Positions 50,601 through 62,257 of a stretch of DNA of 64,000 nucleotides are shown here, one piece after another. The DNA is from Tamarix chinensis. Its lineage: Eukaryota; Streptophyta; Magnoliopsida; Caryophyllales; Tamaricaceae. The notes below the pieces were generated by a model. That model made no database searches. It saw only the letters and a list, made by a program, of their open reading frames with translations, and was not told where the DNA came from. A program made the position numbers and the translations under genes. Where the stretch lies: the NCBI GenBank assembly GCA_030549775.1, contig CM060174.1, positions 92,582,132-92,646,131 of the forward strand, in the 5' to 3' direction. Each line of letters starts with the position of its first letter. Positions within the stretch are counted from its first letter, which is position 1.

Positions 50601-52100
50601 CTATGTGAATTTATGTGTATATATACTACACAATAAATGATCTCAACTACCTTATTCCTCCCTCCATTTTTTTTTGCTAAAACTCCACCACCAAGCACAA
50701 CCTTCCTTCCTTCCTTACCTTCTCCTTGTCATAGAATCACCCCCACCACCGGTGAACTTCACCGAACTTCCCCCACAACCACTAGCCAAACTAGTTAAAA
50801 ATCATCCCTTTATTCAACACAAACCACTGTAGCTCCCATTCTTTTCTTTCCACCCTTGGTTGCAGCAAAACCAACTGCAAACTCACACCCTTGACAAAAA
50901 ATCAATCAAAATCCCCCACCTAGAACCAGCATTAACCACCAAACTCCACCCTCCACTTTCGCCCAAAACAACCAAACACCACCCCTTCCTTTAGCACCAA
51001 CCACTGAACCACACTCCACCTTTTTGGCAACTCCAACCAGTTCCATCTTCCATACTTTTTCCTCTATTTCCATTGCACCACCCATAGGAATGCCAGATTG
51101 TGTCATTGCTATCCCTTCCTCTTCTACATCCTTAACCGAAACCCCCACCTTGTTGCACAAATTTGGATGAGACTTCTTGGTTTGGGGTTTTCCCCATTCT
51201 CCCACTCCCATTTACCTTAGATTTTCCTTAACTATTTCATTACTTGCAAATGTAGTTTTTCTATTTTTTTCTTAGGTGATTTATTGGAAGTTCTTGAGGA
51301 GGCAGGATAAAATAAGTGTGTATAGAGACCGGAGTCTTGCTTAGTAAGGATACTTATTGTAGTATAGGGATTTTGTGCTAAATATTATGTATGCTTGTGT
51401 GTGATAACATTATATTGTTATTATGTGGTTAAATGTATTATTGATAATGCTATGATATGAGATTGTGATATTATGTGATGGAAAAATAAGTAAGTTGAGA
51501 ATTATACAATATCGTTATAATAGTATTATATGCGGAAATCCCTCAATTTCATATATGATTGTAATATGGGTTTAATAAGGTATGATAAGTGGGAAATGAG
51601 TATATTAAGGTATAGGGTGATAAATGGAGGATTTGGAAATAATGTTACCAAACATATAAGATATGCATGAAATAAGGGCTTTGATTATTGGAAGGACATT
51701 TTGGATAATATGTGTTTAATATGGAAATTATGGTATTTTAATGTGATATACTTCTTATAATATGATAAGTGAATTATATGAAGTGTTTCGAGTAGTCATG
51801 AATGACCTAAGCTTAATAAAGTGAGGAAATAGTTTGATTTGGGAATAGTAATCCTAAAATGGGAAGATTATTATCATATGTGTAAAATGGTAGAGTTGTA
51901 CCACAAAATTTGTATATGTTTTCAATATTTGTGCTTTGGGAATGTATATTGAATCTGGTAATCATACAAGCCTAAAGGAAAAGTCATGTTGTACTTGTGA
52001 AATTAAAATTTTATAATTCTCGAGAATAGTAACTCTTGATATAGGGTTATAATCGCATATGTAAGACCTTAGAGTTAGGCCTTGAATTTTGGGTATATTG

Positions 52101-52180
<80 letters not shown>
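52101..52180. repeat. (ATA)n microsatellite, 80 bp
   Basis: A pure ATA-type run of about 26 units lies inside the inverted 50174 LTR, upstream of its inverted CTTTCACTTT box. Confidence 0.95.
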
Positions 52181-53225
52181 TGAGGAAGAGATACTAAGTT
52201 TGGTGGATAAAAGAGTAATAGAAAAGGAGTTATGCCAACAATGTACAAATTAGGTTTATGGGGAATATAAGGCTCTTAACCCTAGAGGACAACCTTACGA
52301 TCTTTGTGATGTACTTTACCTACTTTAAATGTATTTTTTAACTATTAAATCAATCATGAATAAGATATTAATCATTTAAAGTGAAAGATTACGTGAGTCA
52401 GGCCAAAGTAATTTATGGGTTTATTCTATAGAAAGATAATAGTGGCTCAAGTGTGATGTCTCTGAGATATGTTTTAGATTGTTTCACTGATGTATGAATA
52501 GTGGCTCAAGAGTATTTTTGTAACACCCCCAAAATTCACTATTGAAAAATTTCGTTAATTAAAGGGAGATTAGCGGAATCAAATTAATAAACCGTGAATT
52601 TTGGGAGTATTACCGCCATACTTAGTACCAGACCAGTTCACTCATACCGTTCCAGTACTAAGTGCTAAGGCTAAAGGAAAATGAAATACAATTTGCAAGG
52701 ATTTCAACAAACTTAAATCAGAGTAGCGTACCAAACGTTTACAAGAATGAAATCCACCCATGGTGGTTGCAGTATCAACATATACATTTAAAACCAGAAA
52801 TTTCAAAGAGAGAGAGAGAGAAAAACCCTAGTAGTTCCGGATGAGACCTTACTCTCTTCCCCGTTGCCCACTTGAGTAGCACCTGAAAAGACCTGCAAGG
52901 GACACTGCCCATTGAATAGGCAGGGGCCCCACGAATGGAACCCTTCAATACTACGGTATTGAGTAACCCTTTAAAGTTCCACTTAAAAGCAGGCCCGCAA
53001 TGCAACACATGAAACGAGCTACATACATATAAATAAAATTCACACCATCAACATTCACATAGCATATCAATATATCGTTACGAACAATCGGTACTTACGG
53101 TCTTAAGCCATGTCATAATGCAACTCAAAACAATCAGGCCTTAAGCCATTGTTCCACTATAAGTGATTAGTATTTTTCCATATTTTTATTCACATACATA
53201 ACTGGTTTTATTGAGCTCGGGACCC

Positions 53226-53660
53226 CCACTATTATTGCCGGTGGACCGGAATATATATAAAATCATCATCCAGGGCACAATGCTCCTGGCCACTATTATA
53301 ACCGGTGGACCGGGATTTATAAAGAATCATCACCCAAGGCACAATGCTCCTGGCCACTATTATAACAGGTGGATCGGGATATAAAGAATCATCATCCAGG
53401 ACACAACGCTCCTGGCCACTATTATAACCGGTGGACCGGTACTCAATATCATAAATCACTGGGCCCGACTCATTAATATTCCACTTTCAAATATAGTATC
53501 TTTCCTTTCTTTAATCATCACATCAATCATATTTATTTGCCTCGAACGGGAGATCAATAACCCGGGACACAAAGGTACACCGGTCGTACCGGTGCATATC
53601 AGCTACACAGTACCCTTCAACCACGAACCCAAGGACACAAAGGTACCCTGGTCGTACTGG
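53226..53660 (+). repeat. Two hairpin modules: CCACTATTATAACCGGTGG and CACCGGTCGTACCGGTG
   Basis: Four units of CCACTATTATAACCGGTGG or a variant lie near 53226, 53291, 53355 and 53415 (60-65 bp apart), each followed by ACCGG and a CATCCAGGGCACAATGCTCC-type tail. At 53578-53594 CACCGGT and ACCGGTG form a perfect 7-bp stem with loop CGT. A weaker copy (CCCTGGTCGTACTGGTG) is near 53647. The 47642 LTR has decayed versions near 48625 and 48690. Confidence 0.8.
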
Positions 53661-54119
53661 TGCATAAAGCTAACCCAGTACCCTACCGACAATGACACCT
53701 AATCCATAAGTATGCATACCCCCTAACTAGGTCCGTAGAGCTAGAAAGAGTAAGATATAGGGCCTGGCTGGGGCACAAAGTCACACCAGCAAATACCAGA
53801 ATAATCGTGGACTAAACCACGTTCTTAGGGTAGCGACCCCTAAGGAGTCACCATTCCCGATCTCGAGGTCTTTCACTTTAAGTAATAGTGTCTTAATTAA
53901 GGTGATCACGAAAAGCACGATAATCCGATACTTATTCACTTTCGGTCGTTCCGATATCATTAATCGTTTCTTATTCAGATGATTATCCAGGATATCACAG
54001 AGAAACCATTAAGGCCATACTAATTATCAAATACTCTTACTTGGCTAATCAGCATTATTTGAATCATATTATAATGTTCCACAATCTCAAAGACATGTTA
54101 GGTACAAATCGCTCATTTG

Positions 54120-55370
54120 CCCTTTACTTATATAATTGTTAAGTTTCCATTCCTTACTTGATAAATTACCACATTACCCTTAAGGTTGCATAATTACCAA
54201 ATTACCCCTTGTCCACCTTAGATTACCAAATTGTCTCCTACACTTTTTAGATCACCATTCACCCCTCATAATTACTACACTTATCATATTTCCCTTTTGG
54301 TTGGTTATGTTACCAAATCGCCATTCTCCTTTGTTATAATTACTAAATTGCCCTTGAGTTGAATAAATTACTAAATTACCCTCCTTCATTATCATGATTA
54401 CTATTTTGCCCCTTTAGTTGGTTAAATAATTATCACTTTATCCCATAATTGGCTAAATCACCAAATTGCCCCTTTAGTTGGATAAATTACCAAATTACCC
54501 TTCTCCTTTATCATAATTACCATTTTACCCCTCTCAATTATTTTAATTGCCACTTACCCTTTTTAATCATTATAAATCCCAAATTACCGTTCTTTATAAT
54601 TACAAATATTAATTTACCCTTTTTCATAATCAAAATTACTATATTACCCTTCTCCATTATTAAAATTACCATAATGCCCTTTAATTGGTTAATTTACCAA
54701 ATTACCCTTCTATAGTATCATACTTATCCAATTGTCCTTCTACAATCATAATTTAATTGCTAAATTATCTTTTGTCGTTATCATAATTACCAAGTTACCC
54801 CTTACTCCCAAGTTTACCATAACATCCTTTTATTTACAAAATTACCATTTTACCCCTTACTTTCAAATTACCATAATATCATTTTATTTATGAAAATTAC
54901 CATCATACCCCTTTTACTTGTAAAATTACCATAACACCCCTTTTTCTTTCCAAATTACTATCTTACCCTTTTACATCCAAAATTATCATTTTTATCTTTC
55001 TTTACCAAATTACCATTCTGCCCTTCCTTTCCAAAATTACCATATTAACCTTTTACTCACAAAATTACCATAATACCCCTCACTTACAAAATTACCGTGT
55101 CGCCATTCACTTATAAAATTTACCATATTACCACTTATGAAATTACGATTTTGCCCTTCTACCTCCAAAATTACCACTTTACCCTTTTCCCCAAAAATTA
55201 CCATAATACCCTTCTTCTCACAACTTACAATTTTATCCTCTTACTTATGAATTATCATTTAACCCCTTTCTTTTTAAATTACCAAATTTCCCTTTTACTT
55301 ATAAAATTACTGAAATACCCTTTTCACTTATAAAATTTCCACTCAACCCCTTTATTCACCATTTTTATGA
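54120..55370 (+). repeat. Degenerate AAATTACCATAATACCCCTT array, 1.25 kb
   Basis: Units of about 22-30 bp, AAATTACCA followed by W-rich bases and TRCCCYTTT, repeat several dozen times with many substitutions and indels. The left half leans to TTGGTTAAATTACC, the right half to CTTACAAAATTACC, so the array has local subtypes. The Phe/Ile/Leu/Thr-rich plus-strand ORFs are read-through of the repeat. It lies in the 52519 LTR in the same slot as the arrays of the 7871 and 38586 LTRs. Confidence 0.82.
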
Positions 55371-58300
55371 ATTTACCCTCACTACATAAAATAATGATAT
55401 TATTCTTATCATCTAAGTCCACTAACTTGTCATTAATCAACATAATACTCATTAGCAACTACATACATTGGATCACATACTTCATAACCATAATTACTAG
55501 AATACCCTTAGACAATATTCTCATTCATGCCTTAGCAACATAATACATCATAAACAAGCATTTAACATTTCCATCAATAAACAACCTTTTCCTTAATTAT
55601 CATATCTACACATGGCACAAAGCTATCATGCATTTCCCTTTTTCTTCCAATAAATGTAAACAACCATTTACATATCATGCTTGGCTCACGAAACATACAT
55701 AAAATCATAATCAATTTCCTAATGTGCTAGCATACGTTTCCATGCATTTAAGGGAGGTTTAACGATTACCTCAATTCCCACCAAAAACAGACCTCACCGG
55801 TATTCCGGTTTAAGGTTTAAGATTCAATTATCAAAGCCAACACCTAAAAATAATATCAAGGTTTATTATGTTAGAAATCATAAAAGAATCAAGACATAAG
55901 GCTTTATAACAATTAATAGAGTAATTAACTTAAAATATAATTATACCTTAAAATAAATAAACAATTAGATTAAGAAGTCCAGAAACTCATGCTTCTAATG
56001 AAGCATGAGCTGCATGAAAATTTATGGGGAGGAGGGCTTGAAGGAGGGTAATAGAAAGAAATAAAGACAATTTCGGGTTAGGATTTTTAGGCTAGGAAAA
56101 GAGGCATGTGGGGGTGGATTCAAGGCAAGGGGAGGATGCAGAGGTGGAGAGGGGGTGTAAGAGGTGGTCGGGGACGTGTTGATGGTGGCTAATGGTGGCG
56201 GAGGAGGCGGCAGCAAGGCTGTGAAGGTGGCGGTCGAAGTGGGGTGTCGAGGTGTAGGCTGGCGAGGAAGGAAAAGAAAGGGGAAAAATGAGGGCTTGAA
56301 GGTGGTGTTCTCGACCAAAGGAGCATTGGGAGTGGTAGAGGGGGTTGGGTGTCGAACGGTGGGTTGGGTGGCGGCAGAGGTGGCCGAACGGCGGCGGGAA
56401 TGGCAGTTGCAGGTGGCTCGGCGGTAAGGGTGAAAACAGGGAGAAAAAAAGGAAGAAGGGAGAAGGAGGGCTGCGGGATGGGTTGGATGGTGTTGGGGCA
56501 GTGCAGGGTGGTAGTAGAAGGGTGCAGGAGGTGGTTTAGGGGATGAGTGCGGCGACCAGAGTGGCGGAGGGCGGCGGCGCATGAAATGAAGGGAAGAAGA
56601 TGGAGGGGAGGAAATGGAGGGAAGAAGATCGGGGGAGGGAGATGAGGCTCGAGATGGGGCAGGAAATGGACAAAGGGGAGAAGAAAAAGAAGAGGGAGGG
56701 TAAGGGGGGTAGGTGGCAGGGCATAGGGCGGTAGGGAGGCGGTAGGGTGGCAGGGAGAGGGTGGTGATGGGGAGGAGAGGCTGCCACCATGGATAGGGTG
56801 TAGGGTGGCTTGGCTTGAAATAGGGGGGAAAGAGGACAGAGTAGAGAGAGGGGGCAGCAGGGGCAGGTGCGGCGGCAGGCGGCGGCAGTCGTAGGTGGTC
56901 AGGCGGCGGCTGCAGGTGGTCGGCTGCTGTCGACGCTTGGGGAGAAGAAGAAAGGAGAAAGGGAGCTGCGACGGCCGGTCGGGGAAAGGAGGGGAAAAAG
57001 TTGGCCGGTCGGTCCAGGGGGAAAGAAAAAAAAGAAAAGGGGAGCCGGCCGGTTCCAGCACGCGGGAGAGAGGGGGGAAAGAAGAGAGGGGGAGGTGGGC
57101 CGAAGCCCACTACGCGGGGAAAGGGCTGGCCTGGGTGGCGGCCCGAGGGGGAAAAAAGGAAAAAAAAAAGAAAGGAAGAAAGAGGAAAAATGGAAAAGGG
57201 CAAAAAGAGAAATGAGAAAATAGGAAAAATAAAATAAAATAATTTATAAAAACATAATTGTAATATTCTTGATAAATTATTTAATTTAAATATTTAATTC
57301 GTTATAATCTAATATATTAATTTAAAAACGGATAAGGTTAGTAAAATATTATCTTGAAAAATTATTTAAATAAAAGTTTCATGATAAAATGACAAAATAT
57401 CTCTTTTAAATTTACTAAATAGTCCCATCCAATTTATGTACTCGAAAATCCACAAATTAATTAAATTCGATAATTTTAAAAGTTAATTTATTTCAAATAA
57501 AAACTATTCATTAAATTATTGGTTCTTCTAAAATTTTGGGGGATTACAATTTTGCTTTAAGAGGTGTTTTATAGTTATGTTCCACTAGATGGTAATAATG
57601 GCTCAGTAGTGTTTTTCCTTGAGAGGTGTATCAGTTTGTTCAATCGGATTAATAATAGTATGGTACTAAACTCAACGTGAATGATAATATGATTTGAAAT
57701 AAGTGACCTAATTAATAAGATAGTAATGATTTAAAGTGAAAGAGTATATGGGTCAAGATCGAGGTGGTGGGTACGTCCCACCTGATGATAATAGTGGCTC
57801 ATGTGTGTTGTACTTGAGAGTTACTTCAAACTATTCCATTGGTTTAAGAATAGTAGCTTAAGAGCATTTTTCTTTTAGAGGTGATTGATCTATTCCACTT
57901 GATGATAATAGTGGCTCGGGTGTGTTGTCCCTAATAGGTGATTCAGACCATTCTACCAGTTTAAGAATAGCGGGGGTCCTTGAACTCAACATAAATAAAA
58001 GAATAAAAATTATTATATCTAATAATGAGGTATGGTTCAGTAACTACATTGTTGCATTTTAAGTATTTCGCATGTGTATTTATTCTCTATTGTGAATGCA
58101 TGTATTTGTTTGTATCCTTGAATTGACAATATTGTCACCTTACTTAGTATGCATCCTACTAACCATCATTTTTATGGTTACTAGTCATTCTCATGGGTAG
58201 ATGACCTAGATGTCTTTATGTAGGTCAATGAGGACCCATAGGATGATTTTGCAGCTTATAATGCTCTATATGGGGTAGAATAATATTATGCATCAGAGCT

Positions 58301-59688
58301 TTGGGTGTAGAGTCATGCTATCTTGATGATAGTTTCATCCAGATACATTTTTGGACTCTTTACTCCATGGTATCTCTTTTTTATATATTTTAATATTATA
58401 CTCAAAGTTAATCTTCAAACTCATATTTATAAAGCTGCTCTCATTTCTATTTACTCTATTTTACTTTTAATGGTTTTTTCATGTGATTGTTGTAAGGATT
58501 GTATGGCAGGCCATACTTATGTCGATTACAACTGTAACATCCGTAATTTTGATTATAAGCTTCTACTATAAGACGAAATTTTTTTAGTAGTAAAATTTAG
58601 GGTGTTACAAAGTGAAATTGAGAGTAGGTTGTGTGGCATTGGTGAGGCGATGTTATGCTGAGGGTGATGAGAGGCGTGAGGCAATGAGGCAAGGAAGGTT
58701 GGTGGTTGCAATGAGTTGTCGAGGCAAAGTCAAGGGAGGTACGGATTGGGGCGATGGTAATGGCTGGGCGATGGGTAGTTGTTGATGCGGGGAGGGAGAG
58801 GTAGAGGGGGTGAGGCTGGCATTGAGTGAGGCTAGCTATACCGAATTAGGTAGTGGCGGGAGACAATGCAACAAGGAGGTAACAATAGCGGTGTCTGGGG
58901 CTGAGAAGAGGGTGGTTTTGCTAGGGAGAGCCAAATGAAGAAAATGGAGAGGGGTAGTGAGTTAGGGTCGAACAAAATGAAAAGGAGTATAGGAGTATGT
59001 ATGTATATATGTATGTATGTATATGGGTGGTTGGGGCGTGGTGCATGCAGAGATGGTGTAGGCTGGATAAAGGCATGCTGGCTTGGTGTGGATGAAGGAG
59101 AAGGCAACGCATGCTAGGTAATCAGGGGTAGGGTAGAGGCCCATGAGCTAAGAAGGGAAGGGAATAGGGCGTGTGAGGGGAAAATACAAGGGAGGTTATT
59201 TGGTTTGATGAGGAAAGAAGGAGCATATGTGTGCTCGGTGAAGGGACCTGTTTAGACGGGCCAAGTTGGTTAAGGGAGAAAGAGAATAAAAGGAAAATAA
59301 AAAAGAATGAGAAGGAGGGAAGGAGGAAAGAAAAAGAGAAGGAAAATGAAAAGGGAAAAGGGGAGAAAGAAAGAAAAAAGAAAAAAGAAAATAAGTTTAG
59401 GGGTAGGATTATAATTAGATTTAGATTTAATATTAGGGTAAACTTAATTTATTGTGGTTTAGGATATCCGATTAGCAAAAATAGACTCATAATTTTTTAG
59501 CTATTTAATATGGTTTTAAATAAAATTAAAAGATGTAAAATATTGGGGGTAATTTATGTTTAAGAATTGATTTGGGTTTGGGATCAAGGGTTAATAAAAT
59601 AATTACCATAAAATTTAAGGGTTAGGTTTTAGATAAATTTTACACACTAAAAAATAAGGATTATTGAAATTTGGGGTGTTACACTTAG

Positions 59689-61249
59689 TTATTATAAATA
59701 GCCTATCGAATCCCAACATAGCTGCCACACATCTTAAGAAAAATAAAATATAAGAGCCAACATTGTCATACTTATACCAGAGAGGAAAGCTTGTGAAAAC
59801 TATCATACCACATCATATTTATAGATATTTAACCGACTTTAAATCATGCTTGCTTATATCATACCATCACATTTTATTATTTTAATATAAAGTTATTTTA
59901 TAGGAGCATATGATGTTATATCTTTTAGTATAATGGGATTTTAGTTAGTTAGTTAGACAACTTTTGTAGATATAATTAATAATAGCTTAGTAATGTTGAT
60001 AAGAAAAAAAAATGGTAGGAGAAATCAGATGACAGGATGCATCACACTTTTTATTTTTGTATTTCTTAACGAGTGCCTACATCTTTAATTCATAGTCTTA
60101 AGTTATTACATCATAATTTCTACACATCCAACTATGAAATATGCCATTAGTTAGAGTATCATATAGTATATGTTCTATATAAAGATAAATAGACGACTTT
60201 ATATAGTTAAAAAGAAGAAGTAATAATTACACTAATGATGTAGTATAGTAGTAGGTAATTATGAAGATGAAGTACCACCTTAGGACTTAGTTTTGGGATT
60301 TTCTATTTGATTTTTTATGTAATAATAGCAAGTATTATAATTAGATTAGATTTTTTTACCACGTTTAAATTTATAATTTTTATTTAGAGGTAAATAATTG
60401 ATTAAATGATCACTTAGCACTTTATTTATTAGGGTAATTCCATGCCCCCTAAATTATTCCAAAATTAAAGGCTTATACATAAATATTCGGTGATAGACTC
60501 AAAGATTATTAAATTTAAGGATTTTGATAAGTTGAGCCTAAGATAGTTATAATAAATGTATTTAATATATTTCACCTAGCATTAATAATATACTAATTTT
60601 AACTTTAGGATTGGTAGACTTGTGAGTTTTCGGCGATAAGACCATATTTCAGGCAACCCACTTTCTCTTCTAACTACTCATAGGTATATTACTAGCTATA
60701 TTTTGATATACATGATACTATTTTTGTAATGTACGATTTAAGATGCTTTAAAATTTATATATTGGGTAATACTTATTTTACAAACCTTTGTATTTTGTTG
60801 ACTTAGTTCATAACTTTATCTAACAATTTAAGTTTTATAAATATAAATTTATTCATAAAGTTTTTATAAATTTCTTTTGATAATTTATTTGGAACATATA
60901 TAGGTGTTTATGTGATTTTTTATATTGTTGGTGATATTATAAAATTTATGGTATATGTAGTCATATAGTATAGTTATGAATATATGATATTTTTTTTCTA
61001 ATTGGCATTGAATCACAATGATGGGTGGTTGGATTCTGACCCAAGTGATCAACTCTTTATGGAAATTGTTCAAATTGGAAAGTAGTACTGTTGAATCACA
61101 TGTGGTCTTATTTAATAAAAATATTATTTATGAAAGTATTATTTATCTAATGTGTTAATTATGGAAACTGTTGTTTATGAAAGTTGCTATTTTTCAAAAG
61201 TCCCAAATATGGAAGGTACCCAAATTTATAAGGTGGATATTTAAGGAAT
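59689..61249. other. Non-coding stretch, probably decayed repeat
   Basis: No gene is supported. GTGAGTTTTCGGC ... ATTTCAGGCAACCCACT at 60620-60660 resembles GATTTTCAGC ... ATTTAAGGCAACCTACT at 49706-49740 of the 47642 LTR, so at least this part is likely LTR-derived. No ends were found. Confidence 0.45.
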
Positions 61250-62257
61250 GAATATGATTTATGTGTTTTAGATGTTTTATATGTCACTTTAAAAAAGACT
61301 GTAAAATTTAAAGTAAAAGATGAGAGTATGATAGGATCATCTTGGGTTGACCTCCCAGAATTGAGGATCGACAATAGCCTTTTCTTGAATTGTTGTGACG
61401 TGTAGTTACTTGATCTATTCACTTGGTTAAAAGCCAGTAATAATCTATGTCTAATCTATTAGAATTTTTGAACTTCTTAAAGGGTGTGTACACTTAATGA
61501 TTGGACAACCAAGATTGTATTTTGTCCTTTAATGCTAGGAACATCGAGATTGCTCGGGAGGTGGATCTTTTGTGGTTTGTTTTGGTTGCTATTGGATGTC
61601 TTTTGACTTATTTGCCAGGTGATTCTCGTGGTTAGATCTTGTCCACTGAATGAATAAAAATGGATCGTGTGTTTATGTGGTTACTAATTTAAGAAGCATT
61701 TTATTAATGGTGAATTAATATTTATCTTATCATTTAACTCATAAGTGGTTGTGTTAAATGTATTAAATTGCATCTATAAATTATGATATTTTCCTTCTAA
61801 ATAATGGGTTACTTGTTCAACTAATTAACTTGTTATTGTTTTAAATGGGGTTAAAATAATCCATAGTGAGCAAATAATCTTATGCCTATAGATTGTGACC
61901 ATATTTGATGATGGATGCATGCTTGTGGGACTAGTTAAGAAAGTAGTTTGGCTTCCAAAGTACTATATTTTAATGGCATTTTAATTTCAATGGGTTTTAA
62001 ATGTAGTAAAATTATATAGTTTACTGATATGTTGTTAATTACTTTTGATGTTGTTATTTAACTTTATTATGGCGTCCTATTATATTAAAAACATTGTGAA
62101 GTTTCCATTTTGTCTCAATTTTAAGTTTTAGCCTTAACATCTAGTATAAGCAGAATAATGATGTCTACTTGTGCTAGATGTGATAGTAATATCTTCATTT
62201 AAATTTAGCTTCAACATTATTTTCTAAGTATTTTGTATTTTGAAAATTGGGGTGCTG

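Larger units (their letters stand above)
52519..57548 (+). mobile_element. Innermost solo LTR, 5.03 kb, TSD ATTTT
   Basis: It starts TGTAACACCCCC and ends TTTGGGGGATTACA. ATTTT flanks both sides (52514-52518 and 57549-57553). The start region shares TACTTAGTACCAGACCAGTTC and TGCTAAGGCTAA with the 7871 LTR. Then come four CCACTATTATAACCGGTGG motifs (53226-53440), paired CACCGGTCGTACCGGTG hairpins (53578-53660), GGGTAGCGACCCCTAAGGAG and AGGTCTTTCACTTTAAGTAAT (53830-53890), an AAATTACC array (54120-55370), and a strong G-rich block (56030-57190). The 393-codon minus-strand ORF in that block is compositional. Perfect TSD and innermost position suggest it is the youngest of the nest. Confidence 0.9.
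50174..58609 (-). mobile_element. Middle solo LTR, inverted, TSD GAGTG/AAGTG
   Basis: Read on the minus strand it starts TGTAACACCC (58609 leftwards) and ends GGATATTACC at 50174. The flanks GAGTG (50169-50173) and AAGTG (58610-58614) match at 4/5. On the plus strand it shows a C-rich block (50360-51210), ATTTAAAGTGAAAGATTACG (52375), and ATAGTGGCTCAAG motifs, which are the inverted forms of the G-rich block, the CTTTCACTTT box and the CCACTAT module. It is interrupted by 52519-57548; its own length is about 3.4 kb. An (ATA)n run lies at 52101-52180. No gag-pol is seen. Confidence 0.8.
47642..59683 (+). mobile_element. Outer solo LTR of a three-level nest, TSD CTTAG
   Basis: It starts TGTAACATCTC and ends TTTGGGGTGTTACA. 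CTTAG flanks both sides (47637-47641 and 59684-59688). An inverted LTR (50174-58609) sits inside its G-rich block; without it the element is about 3.6 kb. The G-rich block runs 49900-50173 and 58610-59400. Internal landmarks include GGGTAGTTACCCCTAAAGAG (48880), AGGTCTTTCACTTTAAATATT and CATACCGGTGCACC (48629). The right end lies over 9 kb from the left half, so the matching TSD strongly supports the nest. The K/E/G-rich ORF at 59231-59500 is compositional. Confidence 0.85.

Noticed and set aside
54449..55333. Plus-strand ORFs rich in Phe, Ile, Leu and Thr that look like membrane proteins
   Set aside because: They are read-through of the AAATTACC array; hydrophobicity follows from the repeat.
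56022..57203. 393-codon minus-strand ORF, the longest in the window
   Set aside because: It is Pro/Ser/Leu-rich low-complexity sequence opposite the G-rich block of the 52519 LTR. Overlapping frames are equally open (for example 56189-57061), there is no domain, and similar false ORFs occur in the same block of other LTRs.
59231..59500. Lys/Glu-rich ORF resembling a coiled-coil protein
   Set aside because: Pure purine-tract composition in the G/A-rich block of the 47642 LTR, with no domain or conserved start context; the similar ORF at 11804-11989 has the same cause.
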